This document shows, in pieces, positions 36,456 to 48,057 of a stretch of DNA of 63,313 nucleotides (position 1 is the stretch's first letter; each line of letters begins with the position of its first letter). The notes under the pieces were generated by a model that worked only from the letters and a program-made list of their open reading frames with translations, was not told where the DNA came from and did no database searches. Made by a program: the position numbers and the translations under genes. Where the stretch lies: NCBI GenBank assembly GCA_015501605.1, contig JADNRZ010000054.1, forward strand, positions 1 to 63,313, written 5' to 3'. This stretch comes from Panaeolus papilionaceus. Taxonomy: Eukaryota > Basidiomycota > Agaricomycetes > Agaricales.

Positions 36456-37678
36456 CTATGCCAACTCATAGGCTTCCTTGTGAATTGAGTTTTCATGTGT
36501 GGTATTCTGGTCGACCGTGATGTGAACGTTGTTATAAGTGCGTTCAAATGCGGTTGCGGCTGAATTGTAAGTCAAAGGCCCGTTCGTTCTACTTTGACTC
36601 TGCCGACCGTTTGTGAGAGTCTGGGTGGTGTCGGACTGCCATGCCTTGCCAATAGATACGCGATAGATAATCAATAAAGGAGCGATGATCTGTGAAGAAG
36701 TATCAATTACAGCCCTTGTGGAAATAAATAAGTGACGAACCTGAACTTCGGACAGTGACGCCAAGAAAATGAATTGCACGGGGTTGTTGACGATGTAGAG
36801 ACCCAAGAAAATGATCCCCCAGATGGTATAGAGCGCCGAGGATTCGATGAGCATTGCGGCGATTGATAAGTACTGCGTCCCATATTCTCTTCTTCCAGTT
36901 GCCTTGATAAACGCCCTTCTCACGAGGAGAATACGTGCAATCATCAAAGACGTGATCACGATGGTGTACGAAGTTGTTAAAGCATAGTATGCGAGAGCGA
37001 ATTTGACGGCGATTGCCGACCAGAAGGACTGAGTTGGGAGAACAGACTCAATCAAAGTCACCATTCCCATTGCTAATATGAGCGCATGAGCTCTCAAATA
37101 TAAGTTGTGTGCGTGTAAATATATGACTCACAAAATGTGCCTAGGTATAGTATAACAGCGAAGCTTGTAATAGGGACTGAAAAACGCGACCCCCGATAGA
37201 GAACCCACAGACGCCAGACCTGATTGAAGATTAAGAGATTTATCCACACGTCCAAGTCACGAAGACGTACCAGCAACGCGTCATTCATCCAGCTTGTGAT
37301 GAAGAAGGCGACGGCTCCAGCTATGTTAATTGGGGTAGAGAACACGAATACCGCAAAGTCGGCAGGTCCACCAGGAAAGTTGCGGTCATTCACATACGCA
37401 AGCTGAGTGATACGAGAGTTGACTGCGCAGTACACCGTCCCAAGAGCAAACATGACAGTGATGTACAGTCCACTGAAAATAGCCTGATTTTTCCGCACGC
37501 CTGCCCGAAGTTGTTGAAAGAGTGCATGAAGACAAATGAGATAGAGTGTCAGAACAACACCATATGCCACCCCATTAATAGTAGTTGACGCTATAAGATT
37601 GACAGCGTCATTGAGAACCTCTAGAGGGGTCTCATCAGTTGCCTGCCACGAGGTGACATTGTCCATGGTCCCTGACAT
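36456..37678 (-). CDS. Seven-helix orphan membrane protein, family 1, 353 aa
   Basis: Four exons (37678-37271, 37219-37132, 37072-36741, 36689-36456); the first three are again 408, 88 and 332 nt. Begins 'MSGTMDNVTSWQ', conserves the 'NFPGGPA' loop, the helix-3 'SWMNDALL', 'RILLVRRAF' after helix 5, and 'YRVSIGKAW' after helix 7. It is the most diverged full-length family-1 copy, with a shorter tail containing 'NGRQSQSR' and an acidic end. All seven helices look intact. Likely a plasma-membrane protein; receptor function is inferred from topology only. Confidence 0.8.
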
Positions 37679-38270
37679 GGTGGTGGTCTCTGGGCAGTGA
37701 TGGAAGGAAGAAAGTGATCTGAAAATACTCCTCAGAGAACCTTTTCTTTATGTATCTTTAGCCTGTTCACTCACCTTAACCATTGCGCCATTCAATTGTA
37801 TCCGCAGTTACGGACGACGCTGAGAAGTGTACACCCTGTAACTTTTAGTTGTTTCCTCCGTGGGTGTGCCTTTCGGCATCTCCACTTAAGGTTATACGTT
37901 GCCCATGGATGGAATAGTGACGATGGCGACAGAGATGGTGGGGGAATTGGCAAGGCCCAACGTTGGGAATTTCCGGGTCTTTGGCGAGATTTGGCTTTGT
38001 TACATTCACAAGCGGGACGTGAGAACGGACCGGCAACGCGCGGCACGAACTCCAACCCTTCGCTTACAAGGGCACAGCACAAGGTATCCGAAGAGTCTAT
38101 TAATGTCATGGGTACTTATGTATCACAAGAAGATCTTATTTATATCGAGCGTGCGCATTAATGATACCACAAGCGGACTTCGAAATCATTCCCCTGAGAG
38201 CAAGAAAGATAAACATCCCCTTGACCGTCACCACGCGCACGCCGACAAGAATCCAGTCACTACATTGGCC
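37679..38270. other. Divergent intergenic region
   Basis: Lies between the start of a minus-strand seven-helix gene and the start of the But2-like gene. Open frames run through it into the next gene, but no spliceable coding structure was recognised. Confidence 0.35.
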
Positions 38271-39231
38271 ATGTTCCGAGTTAGGACAAGTTCATCGACG
38301 GATGATGGAGAGGATAGGAAAGCTCTCCTAGAGGACTCACCCGCGTCTAGCGACTCGTCGTTGCCAACTAGGTCTGCGGCTCCTAGTCGATGGAATATTC
38401 TTCCCAAGACTTGGGGACTACTCTGCCTTCTTTGCACACTTGTCAATGTTCTGGTTCTCTCATATGCGCTCAGAGCCAGGGATCCTGCTGCCACATGGTC
38501 TTTTCTTCCCCTTGACCGGTTCTCGTACAAGGATATCGAGACCCTGAGGCGACCATCCCAATTTGTGGGACTCGACGAGCTTTACAGCGCCTACTTCCCC
38601 TCCGCGAGGAAGACCGAGAACTATCCAATACTCCTGGCCTGGGTTGATAAGGGTAATCCGTCCAAAGTATCAAATTTTGACTTGGAGATATACCATCCCC
38701 TCGTTGGTTCAGTTCTCCCGGATGCTCGTCAATTCCGGCTTCATAGAGATGAGGTGAGTAATTGAGGGCCGCCTTAAGGGTTGCATCTAATTAACAAATT
38801 TCTAGGTTTCAAGTATCTTTCAGTTGAGGGCGCTCGACTTCAGACTCGATAGGTGCAAGCTCATCATTGAATTCCCTAACACCACCAACCCCAACCCCAC
38901 CCACCTTGACTTATTCTTATTGGATCAGCCATACCGAATTCACGAAGCACAGCTGTCCTACTCCAAGCGACCTGCACGGAAGAATCTCGTTTCTCAAATC
39001 ACCGTCCAGAGCGGCATGACATACACATACCCCTTCATCTGCGCTTCTGAACGCATCTTCACTTTCGAGTTGGCCTGTAGCCCTGGCCGCAATATCGAAA
39101 ACTGCGACATGTCTTGGGTGCAGAACCCTGAGTCGCATACACCAGGTTAGCCCATTTTCGATCGACCTTGGTGGTTTGATATGGATCTAATTCTTCGACC
39201 AGGAATCTCCATGATTCAGACCTCTCCCTGA
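38271..39231 (+). CDS. Type II membrane protein, But2 C-terminal-like
   Basis: ATG 38271 starts a Ser/Asp-rich cytoplasmic N terminus, then one transmembrane helix around residues 45-65 ('GLLCLLCTLVNVLVLSYAL'), then an exposed domain. Exons: 38271-38753, 38806-39145, 39203-39231 (283 aa). If the last intron is not removed, the protein simply ends at a TAG at 39148-39150 (275 aa). The domain order 'YPILLAWVDK', 'CKLIIEFP', 'LDLFLLD', 'YPFICAS', 'FTFELAC', 'MSWVQNP' resembles the But2 C-terminal (ubiquitin-3-binding) family. I recall this similarity and have not verified it by search. It sits next to two UstYa-like genes, which suggests a shared secretory-pathway role. Confidence 0.6.
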
Positions 39232-39640
39232 AAAATTAGGGTAGGATCTCGTGAACATACAATGTTAGCTTCGTATATAGCAGGTTGGTTCAGTGGATAT
39301 ATCGAAAACGAAGAAATAAAATATCGTTTGAACCGCTTTCTTCCAAGTTACGATCATCAGATTGTGTAGGTGTTCCTCCATGTCAAGCCCCTAAGTGGCT
39401 CCACTGGTATCTTCGTCGTCGTAAAATCTCCGCAAATTTCCATCTTTATGACAGTTAAGGAACGAAAACGACAGATTAGATTGAGATGATAAGAGGATCA
39501 AATTGTACTTTGCTTGAGACCTACCCGAGTCTTTGGGCTGTAGCATTCGCCGTCATACAATGAACGCTTTCACATCTAACGATTTCATGTCAAAAAATAA
39601 CATGTGGAGACGGTAGGTAAATACAATTGAAGGGTCAGAG
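39232..39640. other. Intergenic region between convergent genes
   Basis: AT-rich; no gene seen. Confidence 0.4.
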
Positions 39641-40308
39641 TCATAGATGTCCCAACACCTGGGGTCGAACCCATGCCCATTCCTTTACCCTACGTGACAC
39701 AATGTCATACAGCTTCTCCCAGTCCCGACACACTCTCGTATCCCCTCCTGACCGCAGATCATAGTTGCTGTATCTTTTCATAAAGTCCCCTTCTTCAAGA
39801 GTATAGTCCGCGTCGCACATAAGAGTCTGGCGCAGGTAATGCAAACAATGACTGACGTGGTGGAGGTTTGCCATAGGATAGGTTCGATCCTGTAACCCTT
39901 CTTCCATGATTTGAACGCAATGGAGCTGGTGAAAGTAAACTGCGTTGAAGAGACGATGCTTCTCTCCGAGGTGAATCCTTCCTGATCCATGCGGCCAAGC
40001 GATGAGCGTTGTCCACTCTTTCTCGCTGTAGTCCGTTAGGTTAAGCTGGTAGTGAGTAGAGTCCTGGATGGTCATGCCAACAGGTTCTAGGGGCTCATCA
40101 ACGGCAATTTCAAGGGGATAGTCGCTATATTCAAGGGCTATGGTGTACGAGAAGAATGTAAGCTACGATCTATGCATGAATATACGGGCCGCTCACTGTG
40201 CTCGCGCCCAAACAGGGCGATCTTGACAGAAACAAAGGCCAGGGATAGGTTGAGGAGGAGGAGCAGGGCCCAAGGCCATACTGACGGACTCGTACCACGC
40301 TTGGACAT
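39641..40308 (-). CDS. UstYa-like (DUF3328) oxidase, 202 aa
   Basis: Two exons (40308-40197, 40137-39641) with a 59-nt phase-1 intron. A single membrane anchor lies at residues ~11-32, followed by a lumenal domain. Both hallmark motifs of the UstYa family are intact: H107-Q-L-H110-C111 and H131-V-S-H134-C135, the latter followed by 'LHYLRQTLMC'. UstYa-type proteins are thought to use these histidines and cysteines in oxidative cyclisation of ribosomal peptides such as ustiloxin, phomopsin and asperipin. The gene is divergent from a second UstYa-like gene 432 bp away, and a Kex2-type repeat precursor lies ~8 kb to the right. An alternative is a stand-alone role in another secondary-metabolite pathway, since DUF3328 proteins are numerous in basidiomycetes. 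Confidence 0.85.
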
Positions 40309-40740
40309 GATGGTGGTCGTGGCAGTTAGTCGACAATGGGATATTTAGAGTTCCCTTATCTCCCCTCTTCCATTGCACACAGTTATTTTGAGACCTTGCC
40401 TCAGTTCGGAGGTACCTGCGCTTAAACGTGCATGAGTGTCCCTGTGAATGCTCTCACGAATTCATTATCCCCATCTTTGCGAGGGAGACGGAGGTGATTG
40501 CCAAAAATAGCGTGTGCCAACCTCCATCGCATTGCAGAACCACTGCTAAATGGGGCTCTCGGCCACCACATCTTCTTCGACGAGATAGAAATGTTGAGAA
40601 AACAGCTGGTTATTATTATTCCAAGTACTCCCAGATCGCGATTTCTCAAAGTCACGGGCCATGCACAACCGCATCATGGAAGCACCTGAGCGGTATTGGG
40701 AGCCGTAACTTTAGGCTCTAGTACTCACACCACCATCATC
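40309..40740. promoter_or_regulatory. Bidirectional promoter between two UstYa-like genes
   Basis: The 432 bp between divergent start codons probably co-regulates the pair. I saw no perfect TATA box; no known operator was recognised. Confidence 0.5.
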
Positions 40741-41384
40741 ATGACTGTCCGTCATGTCCTTATCGCGCTCAATATCCTAGTTTTTGTCCTGATACTGGGT
40801 CCAACTCTTGTAGCGCATGATCCATTCTCATGGCAAAAAGGCACTCCAACAGGAGGTTAGTCATTTAAACCATTCCAGAAGTGAGCGCAAAGAGTTTGAC
40901 GTCTTCACTGATAGCCATGGAGTGGTACAATTCTCTGAAGTCGATCGACCGAGTATCAATGGATGTGTATGACACAGCTGCATACGATCTTACCGAGGTC
41001 GGCCAGCAGGAGTGGCAAGCCATGTTTCCACATGGCAAACATACTGTGCAACTATACGACGATCGTAATGGACCACTTCCCCCAGGCATGAATTCATCGA
41101 CATTCACGGTCGCTCTGCTTCACCAAATGCGATGTCTTGCGATGTACCAAGTGGAATATCGGAAGCCGCAAGGAGACCCCAAGGATATCCCTCCGATAAT
41201 CCGACATTGCCTGAATTACCTCCGTCAAGAGATTTTGTGCCATATGAACACGAGGCTCGAGTCTTCCCGAAACTTCAAGGGTCAATCCAAGCGAGGCTAC
41301 GCACTTACGTGCCGCGATTGGACACCAGTGTTTAAAAAAGTCGAAAAAAACCAGTTGCATTGGGAAGGCTTATCGCAGATGTAG
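40741..41384 (+). CDS. UstYa-like protein with degenerate HxxHC motifs, 194 aa
   Basis: Two exons (40741-40855, 40915-41384), 59-nt phase-1 intron at the same place and phase as in its divergent neighbour. A membrane anchor at residues ~5-25 precedes the lumenal domain. The two family motifs are altered: H108-Q-M-R111-C112 instead of HxxHC, and I133-I-R-H136-C137 instead of HxxHC; 'LNYLRQEILC' after the second motif is conserved. Two of the four metal-binding histidines are therefore replaced. It may be a non-catalytic partner of the intact neighbour, which fits reports that some UstYa proteins act in pairs, or it may be a decaying copy. Confidence 0.8.
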
Positions 41385-41908
41385 TTTAGTGCGGAATCTG
41401 TGTTGAAAACATGCAATAATTACAACGTTTTTCTTGAACTATGTTAACGGGGACGTGAACTCTATATAAAAGCACTAAAAGGGTAGGCCCCATTGGGCGC
41501 TTTTTTGTGCTTTTGGCTTCAGGAATTGATGCCATATGGAGATGCGCCCTGTCGTCGTTGAGATTGTAATCCGCGCGCTGCCGCATTGCCACCGACTTGG
41601 CAACTGAACTGTGCGTCTAAGGATATGGCCGTATTGACATCGCCTGTTCAAGGAATAGCACTACGGAAAAAGGTCAGACAACTCTAGTTAAAGCGTCGCT
41701 GTCAGCGAATTAGCTCCAGGTTTGTCTCGTAATAGAAGCGATGTAACCGGTCCAGTGCGGCGAGGGGTGTGCGTCAAGCACATAAAAGTTGATAAAACAT
41801 CCGCGTCACGCTGGTATAAAAGCCGATATCGCAAAGTACAATCCTTCAGAGAGCTTACTTACTCTCTACATCGTCTGCTCGTCCTTAGCACAACCTTGAT
41901 CCCCTATC
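41385..41908. other. Intergenic region with promoter of small secreted-peptide locus
   Basis: No gene recognised apart from the promoter described next. A TATATAAAAG string is at ~41463, but no start codon suited to it was identified. Confidence 0.4.
41815..41820 (+). promoter_or_regulatory. TATA box upstream of tiny secreted-peptide locus
   Basis: TATAAA, 94 bases before the ATG at 41909, in the context GGTATAAAAGCC. Confidence 0.5.
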
Positions 41909-42063
41909 ATGCAATTTCGCGCAGTTCTTACCGTTCTGCAGCCTTTGTCGCGTCGGGCCCAGTCACAATTCCACGTGGTTAAGACTCTCTCTGTTTGATA
42001 TATTAAAACATACTCACCCTTGGAATTATAGATGACGCGGTTGTAGAGATCATTACCTTCTGA
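41909..42063 (+). pseudogene. Tiny secreted-peptide gene, apparently frameshifted
   Basis: The ATG at 41909 opens a signal-peptide-like start ('MQFRAVLTVL'). The expected hydrophobic continuation is in another frame from about 41938, indicating a one-base indel or an assembly error. A likely 54-nt phase-1 intron (41978-42031) leads to a short second exon, 42032-42063, with 'DDAVVEIITF' and a stop. The promoter, intron phase and DD after the intron match the intact gene at 34540-34752. It lies between a UstYa-like gene and a family-2 seven-helix gene. Confidence 0.4.
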
Positions 42064-42534
42064 CCAAGGCTCTCCCCGGCTCTAAATCTCCCCCAACCGG
42101 AACGGTGTGATGTATGTACACCGTATACTTGAGTAATTCCATCTCCATTGAGCCTTCTGACCCCAATGGACAGGCTCTCTCTGATTCGATTCCTCTATGC
42201 CTGCAAATTCATAACCATCCATTGTTGTAAGGCAATATGTACATAGGAATATTTTGAATGATACTTTATACCCCGTCTAGGAAAGCGATGATATAGTATA
42301 TACTCAGTTCACCGTCAGTCATTCGTGATCCCGAATCTGGTGCAAAACCATGATGAAGATAAAGTATTAATAACTTAACTTGGAAGTCAATTCATTCTGA
42401 AACGCTACTACGGGGGATTGAATATTCAATATATGTATGACGTTGATCAACATAAGTAAGTGGAGGTATTTTAAGTCGCAGTGTGAGATGAAAAGCATAG
42501 CCAACTCGGACCCTTGCACTCTCAGAATATACAT
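42064..42534. other. Intergenic region
   Basis: No gene seen; upstream region of the family-2 seven-helix gene. Confidence 0.4.
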
Positions 42535-43705
42535 ATGCATATGATGTTGAGGGAATTCTTCAACAACGCCACTTTCCTCTTCAATCCGTTCATGGCCGAG
42601 ATCTCACCCTACTACAAGACTAACGACACCACGGATGGCCTACTTCTCGAGACCATCCACTTCATATCAGTTTCTGTGGAACTTATTTTATATGGTGGGT
42701 TATATTCCCATCCTTTCAATCTGTGTCCGTCTGAACTGGTAGTTACGATACCGGAACCCAGGCGTCACGCTCATTGTATGCTCTACCTGCGCGTACTTCC
42801 TCCTTTCGTCGCCGAATACAGTCAAGTACAGAGTGAAGTGGCTACTGATTGTGTTGATCCTATTTTCCGGAGCGACAACTAGCGTCATTCTCGACTTGGT
42901 TAATCACTTTTTCGCTTGGGTGCAATATCGCGCTTATCCAGGGGGTCCATCGGCATTCCTTCTCCGAACGCTTGTGGTTGCAGGGCCGGACTGGACGCTG
43001 TACGTTATGGGAGTTGTTGTTGATGGCATCCTGGTAAGCATCAAGTGCAGTCACGTTTGAAAGGGGGATGTCTTCTCAAGTGACCAGATTCATAGAATAT
43101 TTCACCTTTACGATGATTGGAAAATCACAATTCTTCCTATACTTCTGTGGTTGTGTAGCGATGGTAAGCCTAACTCACACTACGTAGTCATCCAGTTTCC
43201 AGAACGACGTTATCCTGACATATCCACCCCTCACCAGTCGTGGGAGTATTCTTTGCACTGTCAATGTCGTCAGTCCATTTCGAAGACAGACGAACATTTG
43301 TAATGCCATATTTCTCCCTGGAACTGTCCCTGAATGTCCTGCTCCACATAACCTTAGTTTATCGCCTTCTTCAGATGGACAGGAGGACGAGAAGAATTCT
43401 GGGCCAAAAACACGGACTTCTCTATCGGAACGTTGCGCAGATGCTAGTAGAATCTTCATTCCCCTACGCACTAGTATCAATCTTTCTTTTGGGTTTGTTT
43501 ATTTCTAAAAGCGTCGCAGCGAACGTTGTAACGAGGATCTATATCCAGGTTCAGGTGAGTTACAGTGCTACCTTATAATTTCGAACTTTGTGTCTGATTG
43601 TTCTTTACTGATGAGTAGTGTATGTCGCCCGTCCTAATTATCTTGCGGGTAGCGATGGGAAGGGCATTGGACAAAGATTCGATATCCAGATTAAACTTCT
43701 CTTGA
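42535..43705 (+). CDS. Seven-helix orphan membrane protein, family 2, 303 aa
   Basis: Five exons (42535-42694, 42762-43033, 43088-43163, 43238-43554, 43619-43705); exons 2 and 3 have exactly the lengths (272 and 76 nt) of the paralogue at 31876. The N terminus is longer, with N-glycosylation sites ('NNAT', 'NDTT'), and the cytoplasmic tail is much shorter, ending soon after 'LRVAMGRAL'. The 'YPGGPSA' loop and helix-6 'QMLVESSFPYALVS' are conserved. The start could be either of two in-frame ATGs (42535 or 42541 onward). The short tail may mean different regulation or coupling. Confidence 0.75.
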
Positions 43706-44482
43706 ACTTCTTGGCTATTATACATGCTAAAATGATTTACTGCGGGGAGCGCTCATGTATCAAGCGACCTGGATTTGTGACGGTACTTCAGGTTCTTGGG
43801 AACTTGGCATCTGCGCTTGGCTTCATCTCGGGCTGTACTCGCACTGTTGTTTTATTGCGATCCATTGCTAAGTGAGTCAAAAATTGTGTTTACCGCGAGC
43901 GTAATCGTAGACGTAGATGATGGCAGAATAGCGATGAAATGAATTTTAGATGTCATTTCAGGAGCACCTGGTCCGAGTCCTCCTGAAACCAAGGATTCTA
44001 GCGCAGCGCCACAGGCCGCATGTGGGAAATAATTACATCATCAATACATCGGCAAAATTATCCGAACATTCTGTTCCTTGCTGTCAACGCCCACTTCACG
44101 TTCCTTTCACTCAATATGCGGCAAAGCAACGATGCCCAGCCAATAACTCTCTTATACTTCCGTAAAATATTTCTTACAACTTGGTACATTGTTCTTTTTA
44201 TGGTAAACCAGCTTTGATATCCAGATGCGCTGCGTCAGTGTTCGTCGTAAACCATGGTGCATGACTCGTTTCTTGCAAAGATGGTTCAATATGAGAGGTG
44301 AACAGACGTATCGCCCTCAAAGAGCTGGTGGCACTATAAAATGGTACTGTAAAGGATGTGAATTTTTCGCCTTGTTTCCATCTTTTCCTAAGTTGCAACG
44401 TCTTTCTGTCTTCTTTTGTACGTTTCTAGTTCTCCTTCGTCGCGCTCTCTGCTCATTCCAGGTTCTCCATCCATAGCATCCG
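43706..44482. other. Intergenic region upstream of astacin gene
   Basis: No gene recognised; contains the TATA box listed separately. Confidence 0.4.
44335..44340 (+). promoter_or_regulatory. TATA box of astacin gene
   Basis: TATAAA, 143 bases before the ATG at 44483. Confidence 0.45.
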
Positions 44483-45713
44483 ATGATAGCTCTTCGGGTT
44501 GCTGTGACATTTTCACTCCTCTGGAATTCTCTGGCGCTTAACGATACCAAGCTCCCTAAGAAGGTCGTCGCCAATGTCTCCATCACACCATTGGCCAACT
44601 ATACTCTCCTCACAATCCTCGACGATCGATACGGTCTACGTAATGTCAGCTACTTCAACGACGATGGTCTCGCGGTTATCGACGGCGATGTCATTTATGG
44701 ACCCATCCAAGATCTCATGGCAAACAAATTCGACCCAAACGACGTGGGTAAACGCCGTCGCGCCTCCTCCGTCTTTGCAGGATCAGGGTACACATGGCCT
44801 AAAGCCAACATCACCTACCGATATGACTCTGATGCGACAGAGACGAGCCTCTCCAGCGACGTCAACAATGCCATCTCCAGATGGCTTAAGGAAGCTCCCT
44901 ACCTCACATTCTTCAAACTCCCCAACATCGCGAAGCCAGAGAACGGCGTCTTGATGATCACTGCTAAGGCGTGCGGAGGCTGTCGCGCTTCGATTGGGTA
45001 TGAAGATACACCAAGGATGATGAACCTACAGCTAGATTGCAAAGATGCGAACAAAGAGCCTGGCCCTTGCGGTGTGGGTGCCACCACCCACGAATTCGGA
45101 CACGTACTAGGTGTGTTATAATCGTGATTTATTGGTAGGCCTCACTTGTTGATGTGTCTCATCTTCAGGGTTATACCACGAGCATCAGCGACCCAACAGA
45201 GAATCGTTCGTCCACTATCAATGCCAGAATCTCCAACCCGGCTGTTCCACACTTGCAACTGGGCAAACATGCTGCGATAGCAACGTTCCAGCAGAGTGTT
45301 GCAAACTGCGTAGTAACTTTGAGGTTCACTCACCCAATTCCGTCGATGCGACAGGACCGTACGATACTCGTTCACTCATGCACTATCGTCGCGACGCTTT
45401 CGCTACATCCGGAACCGAAACCCTCATACCCGTTGATCCTCTCATCGTCGTACCCACAACGAACCCAACTGGACCTTCGAAGCGGGATTATGGACGCATT
45501 TGCAAGCTTTATCGTGGTGTTTGTCCCAAGGCGAAGACGTGCGCAAAGGTCGACTGCCCTGTCAAGTGCGTCAAGATAAATCAGTGCAAAAAGCCAGGGT
45601 TATGCGACGATCTCGTGGAACGCCCTCCTTGCTGTGACGCCGATACCGTAAACGAAGAATGTGAGAAGAGGCAGCAAATATGCGATGCCCAAGGTTGCGA
45701 TATCCTTCTGTAA
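44483..45713 (+). CDS. Secreted astacin-type zinc metalloprotease, 390 aa
   Basis: Two exons (44483-45110, 45169-45713); the 58-nt phase-1 intron interrupts the zinc motif. A signal peptide (~1-18) and a propeptide end at the basic site K90-R-R-R93, suited to Kex2/furin-like cleavage. The catalytic domain has the full astacin (M12A) signature 'HEFGHVLGLYHEHQRP' (H203, E204, H207, H213) and the Met-turn 'SLMHY' (M280, Y282). An insertion between them carries extra cysteine pairs ('TCCDSN', 'ECCKLR'), and a Cys-rich tail follows ('CPVKCVKINQCKKPGLC'). All catalytic residues are present. It is probably secreted to digest extracellular protein; processing of the neighbouring peptide precursor is possible but speculative. 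Confidence 0.9.
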
Positions 45714-46128
45714 TTTTTCCTGGGGTTTCATTTTTTTCTTGTCCTGTGATGTTTTGAACAATGCACTTTGTGATATTGAAGGTTATATCGGCTTATGCAC
45801 CAACTTATGAATCGAAATTTGAAATTGTATTTTATTCAAGTGGACTGCTAATTTAATCATTAAGCCACTCTTACTTACGTTGCACAGCTTTTGTGAGGCG
45901 GTGTGTCTGTTTTCTCTCCTGATGTGTGTGTTCAACCGTCTTTCAAGAGGTATAGATAAAGTTCATTAGAATATATAACCTTTCTTGAAGCTGGACGGAC
46001 GCTATAGACTGACCCCAACGATCTGACCAAAGTCGGACTCCAAGCGGAGTCACCGGAGCCTAAATTCTCGTGGCCACAGCTCAGCTCGTCATGTGTTCGA
46101 CCCTGGCGGCCTTCTTCCACGTACTAAC
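45714..46128. other. Intergenic region
   Basis: No gene recognised; 3' flank of the astacin gene and upstream region of the F-box gene. Confidence 0.4.
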
Positions 46129-47717
46129 ATGAACATCACTGCCCTCCCTCTGGAGATTGTCTTGACAATAATCCATATAGTAGATCCGTTGGATATTATA
46201 CACTTGGGTCAGGTAAGCGCTGGCTTTCATCATATCACATTGGACGCACGCGTTGATGCTGACCAGACTTGTAGGGTATTCTACGCCATCTGCTATGATA
46301 AGACTGTGTGGACCAGCACTATTCGCCAGTTACGAAAGCAGAACGCTGTTTACCCTTCATTACCGGCTCACGGGGGCTCCACTCTCTCTGACCTGCAACA
46401 TGAAGCTATTGCTCCGGCACGCTTCGTGTCTTTACTTAGGAGACAGGCCAAATCTGAACACAACTTGCGCCCCAAACTGAACCGCTTTGTCGTATCTCCG
46501 ACAGACGATGAAATCTTTAAAACCATCCGATTGGTGCCTGGTGGTCATCTCCTCGTCACTGCTTCGCACAGTGCCCTCAGAATCTGGGACGTTGATTCAG
46601 AGCAACCCCACCTTATTCAAAGCTGGGATATCAACGTTTCTGATATCCTTGCGATCACCCGCACAAGGAATGAGGATCTGAGAATTGCAGTGGCTACGCG
46701 AATTGATGGCAAGTAAGTCGGAATTCATTTTGTCTTGCAAGCGAACAGAGATTTCATCTAACTATGGGAATCAGACTCCATTTGCGTATCTTCGACTTCA
46801 ATTATCCGACTCTCTCCTCCAAGATCCACTCCTTATTATTGGAAAGCTGGAATGTGCATCACTACTTCCCTGTTTATACCCTATCCCTCGATTACTTCAT
46901 CTTCATCATCGGGTCAGTCCTTCACGCATGGAATTTCAGCCTCAACAAATACAACAAATGGTCTATTCCAAAAGATCGATATGAACGTGTCAGTGCCAGT
47001 TCATCTCGCTATCATCTTGGAATACGGTACTGAAATTATGAACGCCCTTTTACTCAGATGGACTCGGAAACGGCGCCTCAATTGGTACTCTTCATGTCCA
47101 AGACAAAATGTTACGGTTGGGAGCCCAGGGTTCCAAACCAAACCACTCGCAACTCAGATCCGCCACTTCAACTTGTTCCTGATTTTTCTCTGGACCTTCC
47201 TCCAGTTACCTATGGTATAGACACCATCAGGTGCAGTTTGGCCACGTGGTATGGGTCCTCAGATTACTCTTTCATTTTCGACATCGCGACTAAGGGCGTC
47301 AGCGATGATAACTATACATTCTCCTCATACGAAATCCACCCACCAGATTCCGCTGGAAATCCCGGTAACGTTCAATATCTCTCCACCGAGTATCTTCCCA
47401 GCCGGTCTACCTCTGGTTTTCGCATGCAGCTTTATGTGTATCGTGCAGCGCACAACAAGCTTTTCAAGATGTGGTACAATGAGTTTGAAATGCCTCCTAC
47501 GTGTTTCACTGTCGCCTTTCGAGATGATCCCCGGACACCCACGGATGACTTTCAGGATGACCCTTGTGTTGAAGTTGACCTCTTGATCCCGCAGGATGGG
47601 AATGCTGCCACATCCACGATGATCGATGCCAACTTGGACCCGTCGTCGGGGAGATTATGTTACTTAATGACGGAAAGCACCTGTGTAGGAGTTGTGGACT
47701 ATCTACCTAGTGTGTAG
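46129..47717 (+). CDS. F-box protein with WD/propeller-like C-terminal region, 467 aa
   Basis: Four exons (46129-46212, 46267-46712, 46775-46988, 47058-47717). The first exon and the start of the second encode the F-box: 'LPLEIVLTIIHIVDPLDIIH', then 'QTCRVFYAICYDKTVW' across the first intron. Blade-like strands follow ('TIRLVPGGHLLVTASHSALR'), and the C terminus ends near 'DPSSGRLCYLM'. It is a paralogue of the gene at 19808 with matching exon structure. Expected role: substrate-recognition subunit of an SCF ubiquitin ligase, in cytosol or nucleus. Substrate unknown. Confidence 0.8.
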
Positions 47718-48057
47718 TTTCGTGTATGTCGTTTATTACCACTGGTTTATGCCACTTGAGAGGTGGCCGTTCCTGACTAGCATATATGCGCAAGGGGTAT
47801 ATCAGATATGATTGTCTAGTGCAGAATCGGCGGAAAGGTAATAATAAACAATTAATAACACTGATCAATTCCACCTATTAGTGAACTGGTGAGCATAAGA
47901 CAGTCCAAGCGGCCTGAGTCCTGAGAGCAGTTCCGAGAATACGGTCGTCCTTGCATCCTGTTGAAAATCCCAAAACGAATCACTATTGTTATTATGGTGA
48001 GCCACCTCGAACATTATACACTACATACACGTTCTACATTACAACTACATATCACGA
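47718..48057. other. Intergenic region between convergent genes
   Basis: No gene seen. Confidence 0.4.
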
